The translations under genes were made by a program, and so were the position numbers. A stretch of 64,000 bases of DNA from Roridomyces roridus. Taxonomy: Eukaryota > Basidiomycota > Agaricomycetes > Agaricales > Mycenaceae. Shown one piece after another: positions 10,320 through 20,434 of the stretch. A model generated the notes under the pieces. That model was not told where the DNA came from. It searched no databases and saw only the letters and a list, made by a program, of their open reading frames with translations. Position 1 is the stretch's first letter. Every line of letters starts with the position of its first letter. The stretch spans positions 372,001-436,000 of the forward strand of contig JARKIF010000041.1 of NCBI GenBank assembly GCA_029378245.1, in the 5' to 3' direction.

Positions 10320-13300
10320 TCATAACTTCATATTAGTTACTGTATGAGCGCTAGTCATTGTATGTGTGTTGGTAGTTTTAATTGCAGCGGCGTTGGTGGT
10401 GAAATACGAGTCTGATTCCTCGTCAGAGTGTTCCCTCTTGTCTTCGATACCAGCCTCGGGCTCCAAGTCTTGTTCGTCTTCGGATGTCCTTGACTCTCTG
10501 AATAATTGAACACCATCGAATTGCAAGTCCCTGCCATCGTATCCCTCTTCGGCGTCGTCTTCCAACTCGTCTAGGGTCTTCTTTGAGACGTCTATCAGTT
10601 CTTCTATCCTAGGTCCCAAGGTGAGTTTCTTGCGCTGTTCATATGGAATGACCCTGAATTTGCCGATCTTCTTTTGCCAAACTGCACCGTTGAATTCGCA
10701 CACAATGTAAGCGCCTCCTCGTGTTCGTCTGACAACCACCAACGGCCCCCACCACCGATCTCGATTCCTGCCGCTCACGGAACCCTCATCAACCGTGTTG
10801 CGCACAAGTACCACATCACCAGGCTCAAAAATGTAGTCTTTGATTGAGTATTTGTGCTTCTCCTCATACTCAACAGCTGATCTTTGTTTGATGGCGGCCA
10901 TCTTGTCGCGCAATTCTTCAACATGAACGGCGTGCTTGGCGAGTGCTCGTGCTCGTAACCCTACCAACTCATCCGTGGAAATCAAAGTATCCGGATAGTC
11001 AGCCATCCATGTAGCTTCAGCAATGTCCAGAGGTAGTATGGGATGAGCCCCGCACACCGCGAAGTACGGTGAGCAGCCCATTCCACGCCGTATGGTGATC
11101 CGATCCGCCCACAGGACTTGATGTAAGAAATAGTACCATTGCTTCAAACTCCCACCGGTGGCCTTGTAGAGCGACTGACGAATGTCCCAGTGCCCGCGTT
11201 CGACAACGCCGTTTGACTGCGAATGATACGGTGAGATTCGAATACCTTTGATCCCGTATTTCGATTTCAACCATTCCATAGCCGCCACGAACGGAGTCCC
11301 ATTGTCGGTTACGATCCATTGTGGACATCCCCAGCGGCAAATTACGTCCTCGAGTAGAAACATAGCTATATTCTTTGCGTTCTGTTTTCTGAGTGCTCGT
11401 CCTTCCAGGTACCGTGAAAGTGCGCACCGCGCGTCAACAATATAAGTACACCCATTAGACGCCTCGGGCATATGCATTACGTCGGTGTGTATTTTCTGGA
11501 AGATACTTGGCGTGTTTGAAACCATCGGAGGTGCCTTCAGGATAGCTAATTGCCGTTTTTGACACAGATGGCACGTCTTGACGTACCACCGCACATCGCT
11601 CTCCATGTCACACCACCAGAAGCGTTGTTCCAACAGCGCTTTCGTCGCAAACGCGCCTCGATGTCCCAACGCGTCATGAGCTGCTCGCATCATGTACATC
11701 CGATTCTCTTTGTGCACAACCAATAGATGCATCGAGTTGTCTCCTCGCCGGTAGAGTCTGTCATCCTTGACAAAGAATTTAGATGCATACTTCACGGACC
11801 GTTTATAGCGTTCGTCATCCTGCATTCCCTGTGGTCGTCCCAAAGGATCTTCCAACCACGATTTCACCATCCCCAGCCGCTCGTCTTGTTCCCGAGCTCC
11901 CGCGCTACGGTGTTCCTCATCATAGTTCTCCAAGTCCTGACGGAATTCATCAGACGGAAGTAAACCTTCCTCGGCCGACTCCATTTGGACGTAGGTAGGC
12001 ACAATCAATCCTTCTGCCTTGTACGCATCTTGAACGTGCTTGGAAATGGCCCCGGCTTCATTACGTGCCAAATCGAGCTCGGTTTCCAGGTCTGCTGTAT
12101 CCAAAGCACACCCGGAAATATCCTGTAAGTATCCTCCGCGCGTGTCGATCTCGTGTTTGAACTCATCAAATTCCAACGGTTGATCAGCATCGTAATCCCA
12201 GTCCGGGTGCAACTCAGGCGGTCCGTTCAATTCGCCGTCTTCTTCCTCTGCTGGCCAGATTTCGTCACCTGGTTGATATTCCCGTCGAGACAAGCCATCA
12301 GGTGGGAATGTCGTTCCTTTGACGTGCTTTAACTTGAAGTTGAACATCAAGATTTGTTCAATCCATCGATTGATGGTGGCATTCGGCCCCATGCCGGGGT
12401 TGTTCAGCATGCCTTGAATATATTTCGCGTCCATCTCCACCACAAGCCGTCGGCAACCCAACAACCAGTATTGCATAGCCTCCAAGGCCCGCTTCAAGCC
12501 GTAGAGTTCTCGCTTCGGCTGTGAGAACTCGGCTTCGCGCCGATTCAAAGTGATTGATGCGAATTTGGCATAGTAGCGCTTGCGCGGATCTTGCGGATCA
12601 ACTTGATATATTTGAATGCCGACAGCCATCCATGACGTGTCGACTGCCAGCACAATGTCGGAGTCCCAGTCGTAGTTCAAGGGCTTCAGACACGGTGCGA
12701 CACCCAACGCCGCCTTCAATTTCTCCATGGCTAATTTTTGCGCAGGCCCCCACTCGAATTCTACATCTTTGCGTGTCAGCTTCTGAATCGGCCGAGTGAG
12801 TAGCGCATAGTTCTTGATGAACATACGCAGCACACCAACGGTTCCAAGAAACCGTCGCACCTCTGACACATCCTTCAAAGGTCCCCATCTCAAAATGACA
12901 CCTATCCTGTCCGTGTCCGGTTTTCTACCCTCGAACGAGCATACATGTCCGACGACATGAAACTCTCCTGCGCACAGTACCGACTTGCTGCCCGAGAAGG
13001 TTCCACCACAGTACTTGATGCGTTGTACGATTCGGTTCAAGTCCTGGAAATACTCCCATATGAACCGACGAATCCCTGAATTTCCCGGAATCGACTCACA
13101 CGTCCCATCTGGAAGCTCATATCTTGATCCTGGGCCCCGTATAGGTACGTCGTCAATATATGGCATCGTGACATGTGGTATCTCATCCCGCAGGATGTAT
13201 GTTACGTCGTCGTGGAAGATAGGTACGCTATTCGTCCAACCCTGCGGCAACTTGACCAGCCGTAGAGCCCCAAATGGTGTTTGGAAAGTCGTAAAGTCCC

Positions 13301-14399
13301 TTGATCCCTCCGCAATATCACGATGGTCGTATCCCGAGAAAAGGTCGAGACACCCTCCACAAGCTCGTCCTGCAAAGTGGTTTGCTAATTCTTCTGTTGC
13401 AGGTGGTAGACCCGAATGCGCGATCGTTACCGCGTTAAGCGGCTCCAGCGCGTGCACGAGTCGAATGCTCTTGCCGTCCTTCTTCAAAACTCCGAAAAAC
13501 TTGCTCCGGTAAGATGCGTTTGATGGCTCGTAGACGCCTGCGTCCAACCTTCTCTTGATTATCTTGCAGAACTCGCTCAATTGCCCGCGCGGAATCGGTA
13601 TGCTCCGCTCAACCCATGTTTCATGTTCCACTAATGGAAATTCCACAGGCGGGAAGAAATCATGTCTGAAGCTGCCCCGCTCGTCGTCGGTCCACGCAAA
13701 CGCCTGTTCGTGATTCCCAACGAGCTCATGCATCAGCTTCAACTCCTCCGGCTGCAGAAACCCTGAATGCCTCGCCTCCATTTCATCCTTCCGCTCCTGG
13801 GTGTACCGCGCCGTCGGCTCAAAGTCTTGAGGCTTCTCACTCAGCACCGGCATCCCTTCCAGCGGATCCCCTTTAATCTCGCGCTTGATACGGTACTTGT
13901 CTGGTAATTCCGTGTAGACGGGTCTGACCTTCAAACCAACAGGTTTGTATTTCTTCCCCGCATAGACGGCAACCTCTTCCGATATCAACGCTGCCTGCTC
14001 TTCTTGCTCATCTGGACAAATTGAATCAATAGATTGGCAACATGAACAGCGCACATCTGGCTCTGTGAAGTGACATGTACGTGTGTCTTGACGATCCTGC
14101 CGTATGCGATACTTCCGTCGACGCTGTCTTGTAGCCTCCTGCAGAACGTTCGAAAACACCTTGTATGGGACGCCACCCACATCTTGAACCTCCTGCGTCC
14201 GGTACGAATGGAACAGGCTCAGCGCTGCTAAATCGTCCTTCAACTCCGGTACATCGTCCGAGGCGGCCACATACGCTTCGATGATCTTCTCCCTATTCAT
14301 CTTTCCTCCTCTTGGCTCATAAATTCGTTCAATCCGCGCGTTGTGGTGCTCATCGAACCCCACCAACACCCCAATTTCTTCTCCTTGACCGCGCTGCAT
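10320..14399 (-). CDS. pol: Retrotransposon pol: reverse transcriptase, RNase H, integrase
   Basis: This open frame of about 1,360 codons begins at ATG 14399, which overlaps the stop codon of the protease frame (TGATG). Reverse transcriptase residues include DLFSGYD near 353 and the catalytic PYIDD near 415. RNase H follows, with VLAVDTSW near 585, KRELYGLKRAL and VEMDAK. Integrase has an HHCC zinc finger (H-X3-H ... CHLCQ, about 909-950), then catalytic Asp in HTDVMH, Asp in TDNGTPF and Glu in VERGH with about 35 residues between the last two. A GPY/F-like stretch (RWWGPLVVVRRTRGGAYIV) ends the integrase, then an acidic tail. No stop or frameshift is seen, so the enzyme looks intact. Confidence 0.95.
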   Translation of the reverse strand: MQRGQGEEIGVLVGFDEHHNARIERIYEPRGGKMNREKIIEAYVAASDDVPELKDDLAALSLFHSYRTQEVQDVGGVPYKVFSNVLQEATRQRRRKYRIRQDRQDTRTCHFTEPDVRCSCCQSIDSICPDEQEEQAALISEEVAVYAGKKYKPVGLKVRPVYTELPDKYRIKREIKGDPLEGMPVLSEKPQDFEPTARYTQERKDEMEARHSGFLQPEELKLMHELVGNHEQAFAWTDDERGSFRHDFFPPVEFPLVEHETWVERSIPIPRGQLSEFCKIIKRRLDAGVYEPSNASYRSKFFGVLKKDGKSIRLVHALEPLNAVTIAHSGLPPATEELANHFAGRACGGCLDLFSGYDHRDIAEGSRDFTTFQTPFGALRLVKLPQGWTNSVPIFHDDVTYILRDEIPHVTMPYIDDVPIRGPGSRYELPDGTCESIPGNSGIRRFIWEYFQDLNRIVQRIKYCGGTFSGSKSVLCAGEFHVVGHVCSFEGRKPDTDRIGVILRWGPLKDVSEVRRFLGTVGVLRMFIKNYALLTRPIQKLTRKDVEFEWGPAQKLAMEKLKAALGVAPCLKPLNYDWDSDIVLAVDTSWMAVGIQIYQVDPQDPRKRYYAKFASITLNRREAEFSQPKRELYGLKRALEAMQYWLLGCRRLVVEMDAKYIQGMLNNPGMGPNATINRWIEQILMFNFKLKHVKGTTFPPDGLSRREYQPGDEIWPAEEEDGELNGPPELHPDWDYDADQPLEFDEFKHEIDTRGGYLQDISGCALDTADLETELDLARNEAGAISKHVQDAYKAEGLIVPTYVQMESAEEGLLPSDEFRQDLENYDEEHRSAGAREQDERLGMVKSWLEDPLGRPQGMQDDERYKRSVKYASKFFVKDDRLYRRGDNSMHLLVVHKENRMYMMRAAHDALGHRGAFATKALLEQRFWWCDMESDVRWYVKTCHLCQKRQLAILKAPPMVSNTPSIFQKIHTDVMHMPEASNGCTYIVDARCALSRYLEGRALRKQNAKNIAMFLLEDVICRWGCPQWIVTDNGTPFVAAMEWLKSKYGIKGIRISPYHSQSNGVVERGHWDIRQSLYKATGGSLKQWYYFLHQVLWADRITIRRGMGCSPYFAVCGAHPILPLDIAEATWMADYPDTLISTDELVGLRARALAKHAVHVEELRDKMAAIKQRSAVEYEEKHKYSIKDYIFEPGDVVLVRNTVDEGSVSGRNRDRWWGPLVVVRRTRGGAYIVCEFNGAVWQKKIGKFRVIPYEQRKKLTLGPRIEELIDVSKKTLDELEDDAEEGYDGRDLQFDGVQLFRESRTSEDEQDLEPEAGIEDKREHSDEESDSYFTTNAAAIKTTNTHTMTSAHTVTNMKL

Positions 14400-14402
14400 C
14401 AA
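14397..14402 (-). promoter_or_regulatory. TGATG stop-start overlap between pro and pol
   Basis: The protease stop TGA and the pol ATG share one base (TGATG). The local bases are not a slippery heptamer. Termination-reinitiation is therefore a more natural route to pol than a second frameshift. Confidence 0.6.
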
Positions 14403-15564
14403 TTCCTCGAAGTTCCTGGAAAATCCACCGGTGCGTCGATACTTTGACTCTCAGAGTTGTCGCGTGTCTGAGTCCCCGGTTGAGGCAACTTGGCTCGCTC
14501 CTTGACACGATCATAGGTCGGCACCGTGAATGCCTTGCCCGTGTTCGGGTCGGTGAGCGTCAAAAGATGCTTGCCCTCATCATGATCCGTCCGACTTCGT
14601 GTCAATACGTCGAAAGGTCGTCCCAACAAAACCTTGTACGCTGGGTTCCGAATTACGTGCACTTGCAGATAAATCTTGAGTTCACCCCACCGGAAAGGTA
14701 CGTTGCGTGCCAACCCCATGGACTTCTCGAGCTGACCATTAGCAGTTTGCATGAAGATGTTGATATTCGGGTCCCAAACCAAACCGCATGCCTGCGCATG
14801 TTCTAACGACATGGACACGATCTGCGAACCCGAGTCGAGTACACACTCGACCGGCCCTTGACTGTTGATGTACGGGTAGGTGACCCGCAAAGGTACAGAG
14901 CTTCGTCCCACATAAATCTGTTTGGGCTCTTCTTCCTCACTGAGTCGTTCCAGGTACTGTAGATACGGGTCTTGTCCAATAACAGACCCGGCCGGTATAT
15001 CCTCCACTTCCGCCGTCGTAACAAATACTCCTTCCACCTCTGGTAAGTTTCCCATTTCCACAGCGTTGAGCATCAACTGACTATCTTGTTCAACGAGCCC
15101 CGACACTGCTTGTTGTTCAACTTGCATAGCCGGCGGCGGGTCCCTCTTGAGTATTGCCTTGGGTGCAGGAACCTGATCCAGAATTGGTACAGACTGATCC
15201 GTATCCTCTTTTACTGGTTGTCGAACCCTGGTGAGTCGGAGTCGTTCGCCTTCCCGCAAATCTTTGCTCATTCCGAATAAATCTCCGAGCCGGACCGTCA
15301 CCTCTGTATCATTGATCCGTTCCAACAATTCGTCAGTAAGTCCCTCACGCTGAATCGGCGCCCTCAACTCGTATGACTTCCGTGTGTCCTCCATCAAACG
15401 TCGTTCGGCTCGGCTTTCAGAAACTGGCGAGGTTCGAGCCCCAGATCCTACTGGCTTCACAAAACGATAGGGTAAGTCTTGTCTCGTGTTCGTTGTGTCT
15501 TGATGAATTTCAGGTCGTCTTCCCTCCGGAGGCTTCGCCTCTACCTCCATCCTTGGGATCTTCA
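14399..15564 (-). CDS. Retrotransposon protease frame (pro)
   Basis: This frame lies -1 relative to gag and overlaps its last codons. It probably has no independent start and would be reached by -1 frameshifting at GGGTTTT (15565-15571); the first in-frame ATG is at about 15550. The aspartic protease active site is LDSGSQIVSM about two thirds of the way along. The flap and second-half hydrophobic motif may be YKVLLGRPFDVL. The long N-terminal linker has no recognised domain. It ends in SRN-TGA, whose A is shared with the pol ATG. Confidence 0.88.
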
Positions 15565-15571
15565 AAAACCC
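15562..15571 (-). promoter_or_regulatory. Probable -1 ribosomal frameshift site between gag and pro
   Basis: In gag frame the last codons are CAG GGT TTT TGA, giving the heptamer G GGT TTT, which fits X XXY YYZ, immediately before the stop. Slipping back one base continues TTG AAG ATC into the protease frame. This would set the gag to gag-pro ratio. Confidence 0.7.
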
Positions 15572-17121
15572 TGCTCGCCGGGTTCCTTGAACGACACCGC
15601 TTTCGTCTTACTTCGGGTCTGGACAAACTGCTCATCGGCGGAGTTGCCAGAGTTGCCTTTCTGAATCATGTTGAATACGGTGCGCCCCAGCTCCTCCAGG
15701 TTGACATTCTGTGTTGAGTTGACTTGCTGCGCGTATGGTTGCCCGTTGATCTGCATCGGATAGGGTTGTGTATTAACGTTCATCTGGCTCACAGTCGGCG
15801 CCGTCCTCGTAGTCGCCTGCCCAGTGGCAACCTGATTTAACTTGACCCGCAAAGTGCGGATCTCGTCGCGCAGCACATCAACCTCATCATCTTGAGTGGA
15901 CCCGTAGTACGACTCAACAAGGTGCTGTCCGGCGGCACCCTTCCTCTGCCAATACTCCTCCACACGGGTCGCTGCTGACCCTTTCCCTCTAGGAATGTAA
16001 TTCCCATCGGCAAGTTTCTGCTGCCCGTCTTCCACTACAACCCAACCCTTGTGAATGTGCGCCGCCTTGGTGTTGCATTCTTTCGAGAAATGATCTTGGC
16101 CGTCGCAGTAGTAGCACCCGTTCCGTTGTGTAGGTCCTCCGCCAAATCCTCGATTGAACGAACGGTCGCCGCCGTACGAGTTCGAGAACCCCGCTCGTAC
16201 TCCAACCTCGTTCCTCTGTTCATCATCCCTCGAACCAGCGCCTTTCGTCGTCTGAATCAATTTCATCAATTCATCGTGAGCAGCCTTGGACTGTTTCTGC
16301 GAAACCACGAACGCATCGCGAAGACCGGATAACTCACCACCCAGTTCGTCGAGTCGAGCATCTCTGGCTTCAGTCTTCACCATCAGGAATCTGTCGGAGC
16401 GCTTGATTTCGACTCCGCCCTCGTCCCAGGTGTGGTCGGCTGCGCCCTTGTTGGCCAGTCGTTCCGCCATTGTAATCAATTCGTCCAGCTGAATAGGGTC
16501 CTCCTTCCGATCTACAGCGTTCGCGACTGCCGCTGGTTGTGCGCCGACGCCAGCAGCAAGTAAATCCTCCTTGATTAGGTTGCGTGTATTGATAGCGGTG
16601 CGGATCTGTTCAGCAAACCCGCGTTCCAAAGATTCCAGGTACTTCCTACAGGCCTCCTTGTTCAAGATAATCGCGGGCGGCTGGATCAGCTTCTTCACCA
16701 GCCGCTGAAAGGTCATTCCAAAACGCTTCAAGCGCCCTTCATCAACCCTCCTTATGTTCCTGTTCTCCCTGCATAATCTCTCCAACTCATCAAGCGTACC
16801 CGTCTTATCCTCTTGGATCTCGGGGTAACTCTTCAAGATAGCCGTCTTGAACTCGGCATACGTGCTGTCGACCCCGTACTCGCCTATCGCCCTCCATTCC
16901 TCGCGCTTCTTCAATGGCAGATAGCTCGTGAACAAACGCTTCTTCTCCGCGTCGTCCGTGATCTGGGCCAACCCAATTATCTCGTCCACCTGCTCGATGA
17001 ACTCTCGTAGATCGTCCTTGTCCTCCGTCGTGAATCTTGGTACGTTCGTATCCCACGAACGCGGCACGCGAAAACTAGCCACGCCGGTACCAGCCGGTGT
17101 GTTTGCTCCCTGATTGGCCAT
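15562..17121 (-). CDS. gag: Retrotransposon gag with CCHC zinc knuckle
   Basis: Gag is read from ATG 17121 (MANQGANTPAGTG...), the only in-frame ATG; the frame is open further upstream. The product is about 519 aa. A helical capsid-like region (FRVPRSWDTNVPRFTTEDKD through SLERGFAEQIRTAIN) is followed by an RG-rich spacer and one nucleocapsid knuckle CYYCDGQDHFSKEC (CX2CX4HX4C). The frame ends EQGF-TGA at 15562-15564, directly on a slippery heptamer. Gag would form the cytoplasmic particle that packages element RNA. Confidence 0.92.
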   Translation of the reverse strand: MANQGANTPAGTGVASFRVPRSWDTNVPRFTTEDKDDLREFIEQVDEIIGLAQITDDAEKKRLFTSYLPLKKREEWRAIGEYGVDSTYAEFKTAILKSYPEIQEDKTGTLDELERLCRENRNIRRVDEGRLKRFGMTFQRLVKKLIQPPAIILNKEACRKYLESLERGFAEQIRTAINTRNLIKEDLLAAGVGAQPAAVANAVDRKEDPIQLDELITMAERLANKGAADHTWDEGGVEIKRSDRFLMVKTEARDARLDELGGELSGLRDAFVVSQKQSKAAHDELMKLIQTTKGAGSRDDEQRNEVGVRAGFSNSYGGDRSFNRGFGGGPTQRNGCYYCDGQDHFSKECNTKAAHIHKGWVVVEDGQQKLADGNYIPRGKGSAATRVEEYWQRKGAAGQHLVESYYGSTQDDEVDVLRDEIRTLRVKLNQVATGQATTRTAPTVSQMNVNTQPYPMQINGQPYAQQVNSTQNVNLEELGRTVFNMIQKGNSGNSADEQFVQTRSKTKAVSFKEPGEQGF

Positions 17122-17478
17122 TACAAATGTGGTGGGTGTCACTGGTCGTAATGTGAATGTAAAATCGATGGAATCGTCCGAGTCGTCGCCGTAAGGTTGT
17201 TGCTCGTCAAAAAGTGAGTCTTCGTTGAGAGGGAAATCTTCCAGCGATACGTCTGTGTTATATGTGTTGCGTGCGAGACCCAAATTATCCGTCTCGGCAA
17301 TCCTCCGCTGCCTATATGCCGTAGCTCGTGCACCCACTAATTCCCTAACCTCGTTCCGTCCGCGTTCGGTAGGCGTGCGCCTGTGTATAGTTGATATATG
17401 TTGCTGAAGGGACTACGACCGGCGCAATCAAGGCGTGAGTGTAATCTGAATGAACCACCCCTCGCGGTGGGCTCCAGA
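17122..17478 (-). other. Retrotransposon 5' leader with primer-binding site
   Basis: The minus strand reads from the LTR end through TC and TGGAGCCCACCGCGAG (primer-binding site, 17461-17476) into about 340 nt of leader. The leader includes an open extension of the gag frame without an ATG. The matching tRNA would end in CTCGCGGTGGGCTCCA; I cannot name the isotype from memory. Confidence 0.7.
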
Positions 17479-17920
17479 TGAAGTGCAGACGTACGATACA
17501 CCACTCAAATCAAACCCAATAAAATCCCAGATCCAGCGGAAGAAAGTTCGGCGCGTGTGATTGAGAGAGGTGAAAGCGTGTGTGCGAATATTGTTGTGTT
17601 CGGGGTTCGGATCAAAATATACGACCTTGTCAGTCCAGAGTAGTCACAGCCTGCGTAGATGCGTCGTAGTGTAGAGCCTACAGTCCAAGATACGTCCAAC
17701 CCGTCGTTGCTGTCCAATGAGGCCGGCTCAGAGAATAAAAAAAAACCTAAAGTCAGTAAGTCAAATAGAACTGTCGTAGTCGTCTTGCACGGTTCAGGCT
17801 GAAGAGAGCGAGGTAAGAAGGAAGCTAGAGTGTTGCCGATAGTCGATTCGTCGTTGTCGTATCCGTTGCTGAAGGCCGTAGTCGATCCCGTAGTCGATCC
17901 GTTCCGTAAATTCCTTACCT
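17479..17920 (-). repeat. 5' LTR (right copy), inner part
   Basis: This matches 5664-6134 of the left LTR except for the 33-bp indel. It is broken at 17920 by the nested CACTA transposon. As the transcription-starting LTR of a minus-strand element, its interruption probably silences the element. Confidence 0.9.
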
Positions 17921-18112
17921 CACTGGGGATGTCAAAGTACCTGGAATCCAGGTACCGACACCCTGACTGTCAGGTTTCAGTATGTTTTGACCTGGATATC
18001 GTTTCAGGTAGTCGAGCTTTCAGGTACTTTTTCCAGGTGTCTTCCGGAGCTGAATTGAACACGGTGAACTTGGAGCGTGAAAATGTATACAAGTAAAATA
18101 CAACAAATTGAA

Positions 18113-20340
18113 TCATTCTTCGTCCTCCTCCCCTGCTCCCATGGCATCCTGACGCTCGCACAGTGCCCATCGTGGCGGACCAGACTCGTGGTCGGGAATA
18201 CGCGCCACAAGACAGCTCAGATCATCGACATCAACAACTTCAATCGGCGCGGTATCTTTATAGTATGGTATTCCCAGACGCTTGCTCTTGCCAAGCAATT
18301 TGACGGGGCGTATGATGGCGAGCCAAACGGTGCGAGCTTGCTGAACGAGGTGGCCTTTGTCGTCTGGAACAGCTGGGATGTTGGCGTGAAACTCGAGCAC
18401 GCGCAAAAGCTGGCCGTACACAATCTCCCGTTGAAGAAGCACTGGTTTGTGGCGAAAGTTCCGATTGGCGTCGACCTCATGCGAGTACTTGAATCAAATG
18501 TAAGTAAGCTTGAGCAAAACCATGATCTCTGCACGAACCTTGATGAATGAGGCTTCACGGGTCATATTCTTTTCCGAGGAGGTGACAAGATCAGCTCCTC
18601 GAATTTTGTCGCCGCCCCCGAGACCTGAAGTGCGCCGTTAGATGACAACAGGTTGAATGAAGAAAAGAATCTCACCAGTAGCTTTCGCACGAGCCTCGGC
18701 CTGAGCGTCGGTCGCTGCCGTCTCAACTGAAACAGCGTCGTCAATGAATTCATCGTGAGTCCGAAGTGGAAGGCTGAAGGGATCATATGATTCTCCGTCT
18801 GGGCGGCGCAATGGCACATAGTTGGTCTTGCCACCGCCGGCGAAGTTACGGACACCACGGATTTTGCACGCACGGCACGGGTAAATGGCGTTTGGGCCCT
18901 TCATGCGCATGAGCTTGGCCATGGCGGGCATGCCACCAAAGACGCGAATGAGGTACGCGCGCAGCGAGAACATGCGATCGGTACGCGCATTGTAGGTCGC
19001 AACACCACGAGATAACCGCCAGAGCTCATCGCGAAGGGGGATGAGGAAGGAGTCGAGATCCTTGGGCTCACGTGGGCCCGGGATGACTCCGAAGCACAAG
19101 ACGTTGCCGAGGAGGAAGCGCAGCTCGGGCTTGAGGTTATACAGAACCCCAAGCAGCGGCCAGCACGTCGACTTGCGATTTTTGAACGGACAAACCCCAT
19201 CCGCGCTCAACCCCATCGCAATATTGGTGTCCTGGTCGAAGAACAAGTGGGAGAAAATCTCATCCTCGACGCGGACGTGGCGGCGGCGAAGTCGACGGTA
19301 GTGGAGCGAGTCGAAGATATCTGTGATTTTACCAGTCTTGGGGGTGAAGCCGGCACGGTACAGCAACTCCTCGCACATCTTCTTATCTGAGAAGAGCGCT
19401 TGGAGCCGTGGAATGAGAGGAAGATAGTGGAATGTCGCCCGAGCACGCCCACGGGCGTCATAGCGAGGCCCGTCACAATAGGGACACTTGTCGAGGTCGG
19501 CGTACGGACCGACGAAGCAGCAGCACGATTCTTTGCAGCAATCGTATGGGACGGGTTTGAGATCAGAAAGGAAGTTGATTTGAGACTGTAGTTTCGAGAG
19601 CGAGGGGAGATCGTGAAGCTGAGGAAATGCCCGCCGCATCTTTGCGTATGTGCGGGAGCCGAGATCGACATTGACCTTGAAATTGTGGGCCCGAATAGCA
19701 TTCATGGCGCTGTCGGACAAACGACTCTCTACACAGGTCAGCCATAGATCCTTGGATGGCTATAGTCGAGTACTCACCCCGCTGCGTTGCCTCCGAAATG
19801 AATATACCCTCGAGCAACTCAGCCGCAGTGAGGTTGTGCTGAGTGAGGAGTTCCTCATCCAGCTCCGGGTCAAAATCCTCCTCGTCTTGTTCGACGAGGA
19901 GAGGCGGGGCGTCGGAGATTAAATCTTCGTCCTCCTCATCGCTGTCCGAGTCTGCAGTCTCGGCGCGGACAACTCGTGGGCGCGTGGTGGGAAGAGCAGC
20001 CGGCGGGGATGGAGCGGAATCGAAAGCCGAGGGAGGTGGTGGGTCGTCGAGATCCATAGCGGTGAAATCAGGCTGAGGTTCGACGGCAGGACGTGAGGGA
20101 GAGTCCTTAGTATCTGTGACTCGTTGTCAGCTAACTCCAGGATTTGTATGCAAATCACGCACCACGGCGAGCCGGCTTATGAGGAGGTGGCTCTCCATCT
20201 TCGCTCTCAGTGCCCTCGCTACCCCGCTTCCGCTTCTTGTACTTGTCGAAGACGCGCGAGGTGAGATTGACGGCCAAGGGGGCATCGGGATCGGAATTTC
20301 GGATATAGGGTCGAAAAGTTTCTTTCGACCCTGGCTGGAC
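18113..20340 (-). pseudogene. CACTA Tnp2-type transposase, 5'-incomplete and centrally shortened
   Basis: Exons on the minus strand are about 20340-20163, 20113-19778, 19728-18676, 18624-18539 and 18487-18113. The N-terminal part is basic then acidic (DKYKKRKRGSEG; DSDSDEEDED). The large exon holds the Transposase_21-type core: MGLSADGVCPFKNRKSTCW, LYNLKPELRF, GVIPGPREPKDLDSFLIPL and the CRACKIRG cysteines. Directly after RAKATG the reading jumps to IRGADLV...TREASFIK and then VYGQLLRVLEF, which in the full-length proteins I recall lie well downstream. An internal coding segment is therefore probably deleted. No ATG-initiated N-terminus was found. The element is likely non-autonomous. Confidence 0.75.
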
Positions 20341-20349
20341 CCCCCCTCC

Positions 20350-20434
20350 CCTCCTATATAAGGCAGATCATTCCCACGATCATGTGATTTACCGGCGGTC
20401 CGAGCAATCTGCGGCTCCCAACCATAGGAAAAAT
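20350..20434 (+). promoter_or_regulatory. Divergent CACTA promoter with TATA box
   Basis: CTATATAAGG at about 20355-20364 lies between the transposase 5' end (minus) and the accessory gene (plus). A purine/pyrimidine-biased run precedes it. Confidence 0.5.

Noticed and set aside
10320..14399. A chromodomain at the end of integrase (chromovirus type)
   Set aside because: After the GPY/F-like segment the sequence is acidic and lacks the aromatic pattern of a chromodomain.
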